A stretch of 5,073 nucleotides of DNA, from the NCBI GenBank assembly GCA_017885225.1, contig JAFNGM010000109.1:1-5073 (forward strand), given 5' to 3'. A program made the position numbers and the translations under genes. Under the pieces are notes generated by a model. That model was given only the letters and a program-made list of their open reading frames with translations. It made no database searches and was not told the origin of the DNA. This document shows positions 1-5,073 of this stretch, piece by piece. The DNA comes from Syntrophaceae bacterium. GTDB lineage: Bacteria > Desulfobacterota > Syntrophia > Syntrophales > UBA2185. The stretch's first letter is position 1; every line of letters starts with the position of its first letter.

Positions 1-1038
1 GCCGCCATCGTTTCACGCATTAAAATAATGGCGAATCTCGATATCACGGAAAAGAGGAAACCCCAAGACGGAAAGATAAAGTTCAGGCGGTCTGTGGGAG
101 ATGAGATAGAACTCCGTGTGGCCACCTTACCCACGCAGGGTGGCGTGGAGGACGTGGTCATGCGTATACTTGCCAAGGGCGGCACGACCATTCCTTTGAC
201 AGAAATGTCTTTGTCACAAAGAAACTATAAAGAACTCATCAGCATTTCCGAAAAGCCATACGGCATGATCCTGTGTGTCGGACCCACCGGTTCAGGAAAA
301 ACCACTACTCTTCATGCAACGTTGCACCATATCAATACACCGGAGAAGAAAATCTGGACCGCGGAAGACCCTGTGGAAATTACCCAGTACGGACTCCGTC
401 AGGTGCAGGTTCATCCAAAGATCGGACTGGATTTTGCCGCCGCCATGCGCGCCTTCCTTCGCGCCGACCCGGATGTCATTATGGTCGGTGAAATGAGGGA
501 TTTTGAAACGGCGAAAACCGGCGTTGAAGCCTCACTGACAGGGCACCTCGTGTTCAGTACCCTCCACACGAACAGTGCTCCTGAAACTATTGTGCGGCTT
601 TTAGATATGGGAATAGATCCTTTGAATTTTGCAGACTCCCTCCTGGGCATCCTCGCCCAGAGATTGGTAAGGACCCTCTGCAAAAACTGTAAAGAGGCCT
701 ATCGTCCCGCCATCGATGAATACAATGAACTTGCGGCGAGCTATGGGCAGGAACATTTCGCCGCACTTAATATACCCTACTCAGACGACTTTACCCTTTA
801 CCGTCCGAAGGGCTGCAATACCTGCGACAGGACAGGGTATAAGGGAAGATTGGGCATCCACGAACTCCTCATCAACACAGACCCGATGAAGAGATTGATC
901 CAGAAGCATGAATCCGTGGAGGTCATGCGCGAGCTCGCAATCTCAGAAGGAATGACAACACTGCTTCAGGACGGTCTTCAAAAAGCCATCGAGGGTTTAA
1001 CAGACGCGAAACAAGTCCGCAGAGTGTGCATTAAGTAA
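1..1038 (+). CDS. GspE/PilB-family type II secretion / type IV pilus ATPase, C-terminal part (5' end outside window)
   Basis: This is the hexameric cytoplasmic ATPase that powers pilus extension or type II secretion. The frame is open from base 1 (AAIVSRIKIMANLDI...), and the family motif around 'RIKIMANLDI' continues across the edge, so the ATG at 28 is internal and the gene is 5'-truncated by the window. Numbering from that Met: Walker A GPTGSGKT at 85-92, Asp box around 108-135 (IWTAEDPVE), Walker B DPDVIMVGEMRD at 147-158, His box GHLVFSTLHTNSAPET at 172-187, and a zinc-type tetracysteine C218/C221 and C263/C266. The Walker B carries GEMRD where many PilB/GspE have GEIRD. That, together with the long segment between the Cys pairs and the 'QVRRVCIK' end, resembles a subgroup I recall as carrying N-terminal GAF domains; this cannot be checked here. 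It ends at TAA 1036-1038. PilB and GspE cannot be told apart from this part alone. Confidence 0.95.
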   Translation, partial: AAIVSRIKIMANLDITEKRKPQDGKIKFRRSVGDEIELRVATLPTQGGVEDVVMRILAKGGTTIPLTEMSLSQRNYKELISISEKPYGMILCVGPTGSGKTTTLHATLHHINTPEKKIWTAEDPVEITQYGLRQVQVHPKIGLDFAAAMRAFLRADPDVIMVGEMRDFETAKTGVEASLTGHLVFSTLHTNSAPETIVRLLDMGIDPLNFADSLLGILAQRLVRTLCKNCKEAYRPAIDEYNELAASYGQEHFAALNIPYSDDFTLYRPKGCNTCDRTGYKGRLGIHELLINTDPMKRLIQKHESVEVMRELAISEGMTTLLQDGLQKAIEGLTDAKQVRRVCIK

Positions 1039-1051
1039 ATCTGGGGTTCTC

Positions 1052-3673
1052 TTATACCAATTTATCTTTCCATGCACTGAGCTTCTGCAGAGCCTCCATT
1101 GGGGTCATATTCTGGATATCAAGAGTTTTCAATTCGTTGACGATTAAATCCTCCTCGTCCATGAATAGGCTTAACTGTGCCTTATCCTTCGGTGCTGATT
1201 TCCTGCCGCGGGCGATTTTAGGCATACCAACCTCGTCGAATTCACCTTTTTCAAGGTTATTCAAGATTTCTCTGGCTCGTGTAATGACCTCAACGGGCAC
1301 TCCGGCTATTCTGGCCACCTGAATACCATAGCTCCTGTTCGTTCCTCCTTCTATAATCTTCCTGAGAAAGATAATCCTGTCCCCCCATTCCTTAACGGCG
1401 ATATTGAAATTCTTGATCCCCTCTTTCGTGAATGCCAGGTCCGTCAACTGATGATAGTGTGTGGCAAAGAGTGTGCGCGCTCCTATGTTTTTCTCGTCAT
1501 GAATGTATTCGGCCGTCGCCCATGCAATGCTGAGGCCGTCGAACGTGCTTGTCCCTCTCCCGACCTCATCGAGGATTATCAAACTTCTCCGGGTGGCATT
1601 TCTTAAAATGCTCGCCACTTCATTCATTTCTACCATAAAGGTGCTTTGCCCTCTTGCGAGGCTGTCCGCCGCACCGATTCGGGTAAATATTCGGTCGACA
1701 ATACCGATACGTGCCTCATCCGCTGGCACAAAACTTCCCATCTGCGCAAGGATTACAATCAGGGCAATCTGCCTGATATAGGTCGATTTGCCCGCCATAT
1801 TCGGGCCAGTGATGAGGAGAATGCGGTTGCCGTCCAGATCAAGATACGCGTCATTGGGCACAAAACCATCGGGCAGGGGCATCCTTTCAACGACAGGGTG
1901 CCTGCCATTTTTTATGTCAACCCTATCTTCACCATCAACAACGGGACAGCAATAGTTGTACCTTTCGGCAACTTCCGCAAGCGATGCGCACACATCGAGA
2001 CTGGCGATATGGGAAGCTATTCTCTGAATGCGTGCAATTTCCTGTAAAATCTTTTCTCTTATTCCGATAAAGAGATCATATTCCCGTTCCTTACGGCGAT
2101 CCTCTGCGGAAAGAACGGTATGCTCATATCCTTTCAATTCCTGATTAATGTATCGCTCAGCATTCACGAGGGTCTGCTTCCGGATATAATCATCAGGCAC
2201 AAGATCGCTGTTTGCTTTTGTAATCTCAATATAATATCCAAAAACACTGTTAAATCCTACCTTCAGTGAATTTATCCCTGTCCGCTTCCTCTCCTTTTCT
2301 TCCAGAGCAGCAATCCACTTTTTCCCATCCGTACTGATGGAAATCAGCTCATCCAGTTCCGCATCATAGCCTTTTTTAATGATCCCTCCTTCCCGGATTG
2401 TCATAGGAGCATCTTCAACAATAGACCTTTCAATCAGATTAAGAATATCCGGCATCTCGTCAATGCCGGTCCAGACCGATTTGATGAGTGACGACTCCAG
2501 ACCGGCAAGGAGCGCTCTAATATCCGGAAGAGTGAGGAGCGATACCTTTAATGCAATCAGGTCGCGTCCGTTCACCACTCCCATGGACACTCTGCTGGCA
2601 AGCCTTTCCAGGTCATAGACGCGGGCCAGAGCCTTGCGGATGTTTTCTCTCCGGATGTGGTGCTCTTTGATTTCAGATACTGCAACCAGCCTTTCTCTGA
2701 TTTTTTCTACCTCTGTCAAAGGATAACTGAGCCACCAGCGGAGCTTTCTGGTCCCCATGGAGGTTACCGCATCATCAAGGACATGAAAGAGAGATCCTTC
2801 AATTCTATTGTCAGCAATCGTGGAAAATAACTCTAAATTTCTCTTGGCAACATTGTCCAGCACAAGATAGCTGTCGGTCTCATACCACTCTATCGTGTTA
2901 ATATGGCGGAGATGATCTTTTTGCGTATCAACCACATATCTGAGAATTGCTCCTGCTGCAGCCACCGCAGCCTGATGGCGGAATATGCCCTGTTGTGATA
3001 GTAATCCTTCAGGAAAATATTCCTGCAAGAGAACCACCGCCTGATCATGATTAAAATACTCCGACGACAGATAATTTATTATTAGTTTAGGCGCCTGCTG
3101 AGACAATGCCTTCACAACTGCTTTTTCCCCAAAATCGGCATCGATTATGATTTCACGGAAATCCAGTCCGCATATCTCCGCGATGAAGTATTCTCTATCC
3201 CCGGATTCAGTAACCCGGAATTCTCCCGTAGTCACATCAAGAAACGCAAGGCCGAATGTATCATTCCTCTGAGCCAGGGCCGCGAGAAAAGCATTTTCTT
3301 TTATGTTCCGATTATCCGCATCGACATACAGACCGGGGGTGATAATGCGCACGACTTCCCTTTTCACAATACCCTTCGCTTCTTTTGGATCTTCAGTCTG
3401 CTCGCAGATAGCTACTTTAAATCCCTTTTCGACGAGCTTTGCGATGTACGATGACGAGGCATGGTAAGGAATTCCACAGAGAGGTATGCTGTCATCTTTC
3501 CCCTTGTTTCTCGAAGTAAGCGTAATTTCGAGGATTTTAGAAGCGGTGACGGCATCTTCAAAAAACATCTCATAGAAATCCCCCATCCGGAAAAACAAGA
3601 TACAGTCTTGATGCTGTTCTTTGATTTCCAGGTACTGCCTCATGGCGGGGGTTACATTCATCGTGCCGGTCAT
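1052..3673 (-). CDS. mutS: DNA mismatch repair protein MutS
   Basis: MutS binds base mismatches and small loops as a dimer and recruits MutL in an ATP-dependent way. The protein is full length (873 residues from the chosen ATG), normal for bacterial MutS. Visible from the N-terminus: '[11 protein letters not shown]' and the mismatch-reading Phe-X-Glu in GDFYEMF (F33, E35); the connector, lever and clamp regions, with the '[11 protein letters not shown]' clamp signature near 478-488; Walker [10 protein letters not shown] at 623-631; ABC signature SLARGQSTF near 671-679; Walker [13 protein letters not shown] from about 699; and an H-loop [13 protein letters not shown] (833-837) is a beta-clamp-binding motif, and the end '[17 protein letters not shown]' matches the C-terminal oligomerisation segment. 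I chose the ATG at 3673 because it overlaps the upstream TGA as ATGA and has GGTGA 9 bases before it. An in-frame GTG at 3679 (two residues longer) or an ATG at 3661 are possible. No motif is missing. It ends 13 bases from the convergent ATPase gene. Confidence 0.98.
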   Translation of the reverse strand: MTGTMNVTPAMRQYLEIKEQHQDCILFFRMGDFYEMFFEDAVTASKILEITLTSRNKGKDDSIPLCGIPYHASSSYIAKLVEKGFKVAICEQTEDPKEAKGIVKREVVRIITPGLYVDADNRNIKENAFLAALAQRNDTFGLAFLDVTTGEFRVTESGDREYFIAEICGLDFREIIIDADFGEKAVVKALSQQAPKLIINYLSSEYFNHDQAVVLLQEYFPEGLLSQQGIFRHQAAVAAAGAILRYVVDTQKDHLRHINTIEWYETDSYLVLDNVAKRNLELFSTIADNRIEGSLFHVLDDAVTSMGTRKLRWWLSYPLTEVEKIRERLVAVSEIKEHHIRRENIRKALARVYDLERLASRVSMGVVNGRDLIALKVSLLTLPDIRALLAGLESSLIKSVWTGIDEMPDILNLIERSIVEDAPMTIREGGIIKKGYDAELDELISISTDGKKWIAALEEKERKRTGINSLKVGFNSVFGYYIEITKANSDLVPDDYIRKQTLVNAERYINQELKGYEHTVLSAEDRRKEREYDLFIGIREKILQEIARIQRIASHIASLDVCASLAEVAERYNYCCPVVDGEDRVDIKNGRHPVVERMPLPDGFVPNDAYLDLDGNRILLITGPNMAGKSTYIRQIALIVILAQMGSFVPADEARIGIVDRIFTRIGAADSLARGQSTFMVEMNEVASILRNATRRSLIILDEVGRGTSTFDGLSIAWATAEYIHDEKNIGARTLFATHYHQLTDLAFTKEGIKNFNIAVKEWGDRIIFLRKIIEGGTNRSYGIQVARIAGVPVEVITRAREILNNLEKGEFDEVGMPKIARGRKSAPKDKAQLSLFMDEEDLIVNELKTLDIQNMTPMEALQKLSAWKDKLV

Positions 3674-4080
3674 TCCCACCTGTCACCCCTTTTTTTCAGG
3701 TCGATATAATCCAACCTCTCTACCCTTCCCCTGTCACTGATGAAAGAATTGAGGAGCCAGCTTATGATACTAATAATGAGTGAACCGAACACGGCGGTCC
3801 AGAATCCATGTACCTCAAAACCGGACACAACCCCTGAGACCATCATCAACATGAGGGCGTTGATGATAAAAGTGAAAAGTCCGAGCGACAGAATATTTAT
3901 GGGCAGGGTGAGGAGTATCAAAACTGGCCGGAACAGCGCATTCAGGATTCCCAGCAAGGCCGCAGCAAAGAAGGCGGGAACAAATCCACTCACATGAATA
4001 CCTTCCAGCAGGTACGACGCAATAATGATTCCCGACGTAAGAATTAACCAGCGCAGTAAAAGTCCCATACTGTTGTTCAC
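3670..4080 (-). CDS. Small four-helix membrane protein, YvlD / 'phage holin family IV' (PF04020 type)
   Basis: The 136-residue product is strongly hydrophobic, with about four membrane segments (roughly residues 6-25, 33-50, 55-84 and 94-113) and a short charged C-terminal tail ([22 protein letters not shown]). The pattern '[32 protein letters not shown]' (47-78) is the recognisable core of the YvlD/PF04020 family. That family is called 'phage holin' by remote similarity, but it is widespread on chromosomes and its function is not established; no lysin or other phage gene is nearby. The start is a GTG lying directly after the rubrerythrin TGA (no gap) with only a weak GAG before it. An in-frame ATG at 4068 (residue 5, 'MGLLLRW') fits the family start equally well. 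The stop overlaps the mutS start. The position suggests translational coupling on both sides; a role in oxidative stress would be speculation. Confidence 0.9.
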   Translation of the reverse strand: MNNSMGLLLRWLILTSGIIIASYLLEGIHVSGFVPAFFAAALLGILNALFRPVLILLTLPINILSLGLFTFIINALMLMMVSGVVSGFEVHGFWTAVFGSLIISIISWLLNSFISDRGRVERLDYIDLKKRGDRWE

Positions 4081-4578
4081 TCACTCAAACTGAGCGAATT
4101 GTTCTTTCATCGCTCCACATACAGGACATTCCTCCGGGAGAATACCGTCAGATACGTAGCCGCACACTTTACATACATAATATGTGGTTTCCCTCTCCCC
4201 CATTATGTGGCTCATTGCTTCTTTATAGAGCTTCGCATGGACATCTTCCACATCCCGGCTCTGACTGAAGTGAAGCACGGCAGGCATATTCCCTTCCGCT
4301 TCCGCCTGTTTGACATACTGATCATAGGCGACCTCGGCAACTTTCGATTCCGATTCAAAGCTTACCGCCAGGTTCTCTTCGGTGCCTTTCACTCTTCCTA
4401 AAACCTGCAGTGCACGTGCACCATGGATTTCTTCAGAAAATGCAATGGCCCGGAAAAGCTTGCCGATTTGGGTATATCCTTCTTGCTCGGCCTTCTCCGC
4501 AAAGACTTTCAGCCTCAGCGCCGCTTTCGCCTCACCGGTATATGCCTGATAGAGCGCGTCTTCAGTTTTACCAGCCAT
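4081..4578 (-). CDS. rbr: Rubrerythrin (ferritin-like diiron domain plus C-terminal rubredoxin domain)
   Basis: Rubrerythrins reduce hydrogen peroxide to water in the cytoplasm of anaerobes, taking electrons through a rubredoxin-type centre. At 165 residues this belongs to the short class (the Desulfovibrio prototype is about 190). The ferritin-like four-helix part spans about 1-127. Probable iron ligands by comparison with the family are E16 (GEAKA), E49 and H52 (EEIH), E77 (helix 3), E111 and H114 (EDVH). The second helix-3 glutamate of the usual ExxE pair aligns with V80, which is unusual (see findings). The C-terminal rubredoxin domain has C136/C139 (CKVC) and C151/C154 (CPVC), one FeS4 site. 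The ATG at 4578 is preceded by AAGGTG (4591-4586) with 7 bases spacing. It follows the rubredoxin gene, the likely electron donor, by 35 bases. The family call is firm; peroxidase activity is inferred. Confidence 0.96.
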   Translation of the reverse strand: MAGKTEDALYQAYTGEAKAALRLKVFAEKAEQEGYTQIGKLFRAIAFSEEIHGARALQVLGRVKGTEENLAVSFESESKVAEVAYDQYVKQAEAEGNMPAVLHFSQSRDVEDVHAKLYKEAMSHIMGERETTYYVCKVCGYVSDGILPEECPVCGAMKEQFAQFE

Positions 4579-4613
4579 TTCAAAACACCTTTCTTTATCT
4601 TAAACAATCGAAA

Positions 4614-4772
4614 TCACTCGGGAGAAAACTCGTCTTTCCCTGCTCCACACACAGGGCATACCCATTCATCGGGAAGCTTTTTAAACGGAACACCGGGAGG
4701 AATATTGCCCTCTGAATCCCCCTTCGCGGGATCATATACATAGCCGCACACACCACATACATACTTTTCCAT
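4614..4772 (-). CDS. Rubredoxin (52 residues)
   Basis: Rubredoxin is a small cytoplasmic one-electron carrier with a single iron held by four cysteines. Reading the minus strand from the ATG at 4772 gives [20 protein letters not shown]..., ending ...GKDEFSPE then TGA at 4616-4614. Both CxxC loops are present, C6/C9 (VCGVCGY) and C39/C42 (VCPVCGA), with the usual aromatic residues Y4, Y11, Y13, F30 and W37 and the '[17 protein letters not shown]' core. The length is normal for the family. A second ATG at 4780 lies in another frame; the AAGGGAG ribosome site at 4787-4781, 8 bases before the ATG at 4772, supports the chosen start. It is first in a run with rubrerythrin, to which it probably supplies electrons. 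The gene is short and easily missed, because a longer frame that lacks rubredoxin motifs overlaps it on the same strand. Confidence 0.95.
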   Translation of the reverse strand: MEKYVCGVCGYVYDPAKGDSEGNIPPGVPFKKLPDEWVCPVCGAGKDEFSPE

Positions 4773-4780
4773 ATTTCCAT

Positions 4781-4787
4781 CTCCCTT
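4781..4787 (-). promoter_or_regulatory. Ribosome binding site of the rubredoxin gene
   Basis: AAGGGAG on the minus strand is a good anti-16S match, 8 bases before the ATG at 4772. It discriminates that start from the out-of-frame ATG at 4780, which would leave no spacing. Confidence 0.75.
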
Positions 4788-4807
4788 CTCATAAAAAGAT
4801 AATGCGC

Positions 4808-4835
4808 TAAATATAAAAATAAATCCTCATCTCAA
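4808..4835 (-). promoter_or_regulatory. Weak candidate promoter for the rubredoxin-rubrerythrin-mutS operon
   Basis: On the minus strand TTGAGA (4835-4830) is followed after 16 bases by TATTTA (4813-4808), in a T-rich stretch 36 bases upstream of the rubredoxin ATG. The -35 is good and the -10 is poor. A perfect minus-strand TATAAT also exists farther upstream at 4953-4948, but without a matching -35. The operon must start somewhere in 4773-5073 or farther right; this is only the nearest plausible site. Confidence 0.25.
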
Positions 4836-4926
4836 AGACAGTGTTAAGAATTTTTAGAACAAATGCAAAGAAAGTGCAGAGGATGGATTTCCTTTTCGTT
4901 AAAGAAAAAAATGATGTTAACATTTA

Positions 4927-4955
4927 TTGACAAGAAGATTGTCTTGTATTATAAG
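4927..4955 (+). promoter_or_regulatory. Strong sigma70-type promoter P1, facing right
   Basis: TTGACA (4927-4932) matches the -35 consensus exactly. After a 17-base spacer comes TATAAG (4950-4955), five of six to the -10 consensus, which predicts a transcript starting near 4962 and running out of the window. The spacer holds a dyad, ACAAGA / TCTTGT (4930-4935 and 4942-4947), and the 17-base repeat described separately, so a regulator bound there would cover the polymerase site. No plausible coding start follows before 5073, so the leader is at least about 110 bases unless P2 is also used. Confidence 0.6.
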
Positions 4956-5068
4956 GCGCAACTCAGATTAACTTTTAATATCCACTTTAAAGTGATTTAT
5001 CAAGACTTTTTCGTGAAACTGCAAATCGTATAAGACGATTGTTGACTTTAGGATTATCTTATACTATT
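4937..5068. repeat. Three copies of a 17-base operator-like motif (RATYRTCTTRTAYDATW)
   Basis: Copy 1 is GATTGTCTTGTATTATA (+, 4937-4953), copy 2 is AATCGTCTTATACGATT (-, 5040-5024) and copy 3 is GATTATCTTATACTATT (+, 5052-5068). Copies 1 and 3, and copies 2 and 3, agree at 13 of 17 bases; copies 1 and 2 at 11. Ten positions are invariant, and most of the rest change only purine for purine or pyrimidine for pyrimidine. Copies 1 and 3 occupy the promoter spacers and -10 regions of P1 and P2. Copy 2 is itself a dyad, with 6-base arms AATCGT and ACGATT around 5 bases. A weak fourth resemblance lies at 5010-4994 (-). This looks like a set of binding sites for one regulator, whose identity cannot be read from the window. 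Confidence 0.45.
4983..4994. promoter_or_regulatory. Perfect 12-base palindrome
   Basis: CACTTTAAAGTG is fully self-complementary with no gap. It lies about 20-30 bases downstream of the predicted P1 start, a usual place for a repressor site. It is unrelated in sequence to the 17-base repeat. It could be a second operator, or chance in AT-rich DNA. Confidence 0.3.
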
Positions 5069-5070
5069 GA
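5042..5070 (+). promoter_or_regulatory. Weaker promoter-like copy P2, facing right
   Basis: TTGACT (5042-5047), a 17-base spacer and TATTGA (5065-5070) lie 115 bases downstream of P1 in the same register. Bases 1-26 of the two sites agree at 19 positions. The -10 is poor, so P2 may be a degenerate or activator-dependent promoter, or simply an operator that keeps the P1 architecture. Confidence 0.35.
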
Positions 5071-5073
5071 AAA

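Larger units (their letters stand above)
4773..5073. other. AT-rich intergenic control region with no convincing gene
   Basis: These 300 bases are clearly richer in A and T than the flanking genes and hold no reading frame that resembles a protein; the only frames are a few to a few tens of codons without ribosome sites. The left part (4773-4926) is the leader of the minus-strand operon, with A/T runs and a 10-base palindrome ATGTTAACAT at 4914-4923. The right part (4927-5073) carries the rightward promoters, the 17-base repeats and the 12-base palindrome. No riboswitch or tRNA fold was recognised. Confidence 0.7.

Noticed and set aside
1646..2047. A 133-codon plus-strand open frame
   Set aside because: It lies wholly antisense to the conserved MutS ATPase region, has no recognisable domain and no ribosome site; a shadow frame.
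3670..4080. Prophage remnant signalled by a 'holin' gene
   Set aside because: This family is common on chromosomes outside phages, and there is no other phage gene in the window.
3815..4084. An 89-codon minus-strand frame starting at a GTG overlapping the rubrerythrin stop
   Set aside because: Although the GTGA overlap looks attractive, the product is not membrane-like or family-like; the frame from 4080 gives a clear YvlD-type protein.
4099..4743. Several plus-strand frames of about 100 codons opposite rubrerythrin and rubredoxin
   Set aside because: They mirror conserved genes on the other strand and have no ribosome sites or recognisable features.
4595..4792. A 65-codon minus-strand frame covering the rubredoxin region
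   Set aside because: It overlaps rubredoxin in a different frame and lacks its motifs; the 52-codon frame from 4772 carries both CxxC pairs and a well-placed ribosome site.
4914..4960. Fur or PerR box near the palindromes
   Set aside because: Comparison by eye with the GATAATGATAATCATTATC and TTATAATNATTATAA consensus patterns gives too few matches to call.
4992..5033. GTG-started 13-codon frame as a leader peptide downstream of P1
   Set aside because: There is no ribosome site, no run of regulatory codons and no attenuator pair seen.

Overview
The window reads as chromosomal DNA of an anaerobic bacterium, most likely a deltaproteobacterium-like lineage (Desulfobacterota or Syntrophia type). 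This rests on how the PilB/GspE-type ATPase and MutS sequences look and on the rubredoxin-rubrerythrin pair, which is typical of strict anaerobes. The taxonomic call is an inference from recalled family resemblance, not from a search. I see no insertion sequence, CRISPR array, tRNA or rRNA.

Layout. Positions 1-1038 (+) hold the C-terminal part of a GspE/PilB-family secretion or pilus ATPase, cut by the left edge. It converges on a four-gene minus-strand cluster, with only 13 bases between the two stop codons (1038 and 1052). In transcription order the cluster is: a 52-residue rubredoxin (4772-4614), a short rubrerythrin (4578-4081), a four-helix membrane protein of the YvlD / 'phage holin family IV' type (4080-3670), and mutS (3673-1052). 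Spacing is tight. There are 35 bases between rubredoxin and rubrerythrin, zero bases between the rubrerythrin stop and the membrane-protein GTG start, and an ATGA overlap into mutS. This suggests one operon with translational coupling, joining a peroxide-scavenging redox pair to DNA mismatch repair.

The last 300 bases (4773-5073) hold no convincing gene and are AT-rich. They contain the leader of the minus-strand operon and, facing right, a near-consensus sigma70-type promoter (TTGACA-17-TATAAG, 4927-4955) with a weaker look-alike 115 bases downstream. Three copies of a 17-base motif (about RATYRTCTTRTAYDATW) occur there, two lying between the -35 and -10 elements and one inverted between the promoters. 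A perfect 12-base palindrome lies in the same stretch. This looks like the control region of a divergently transcribed, probably repressor-controlled gene just beyond the right edge. It is the least explained part of the window.

No wholly new system is evident. The points most worth a second look are the repeated operator-like motif, the apparent loss of one conserved iron-ligand glutamate in the rubrerythrin, and the coupling of mutS to the redox genes.
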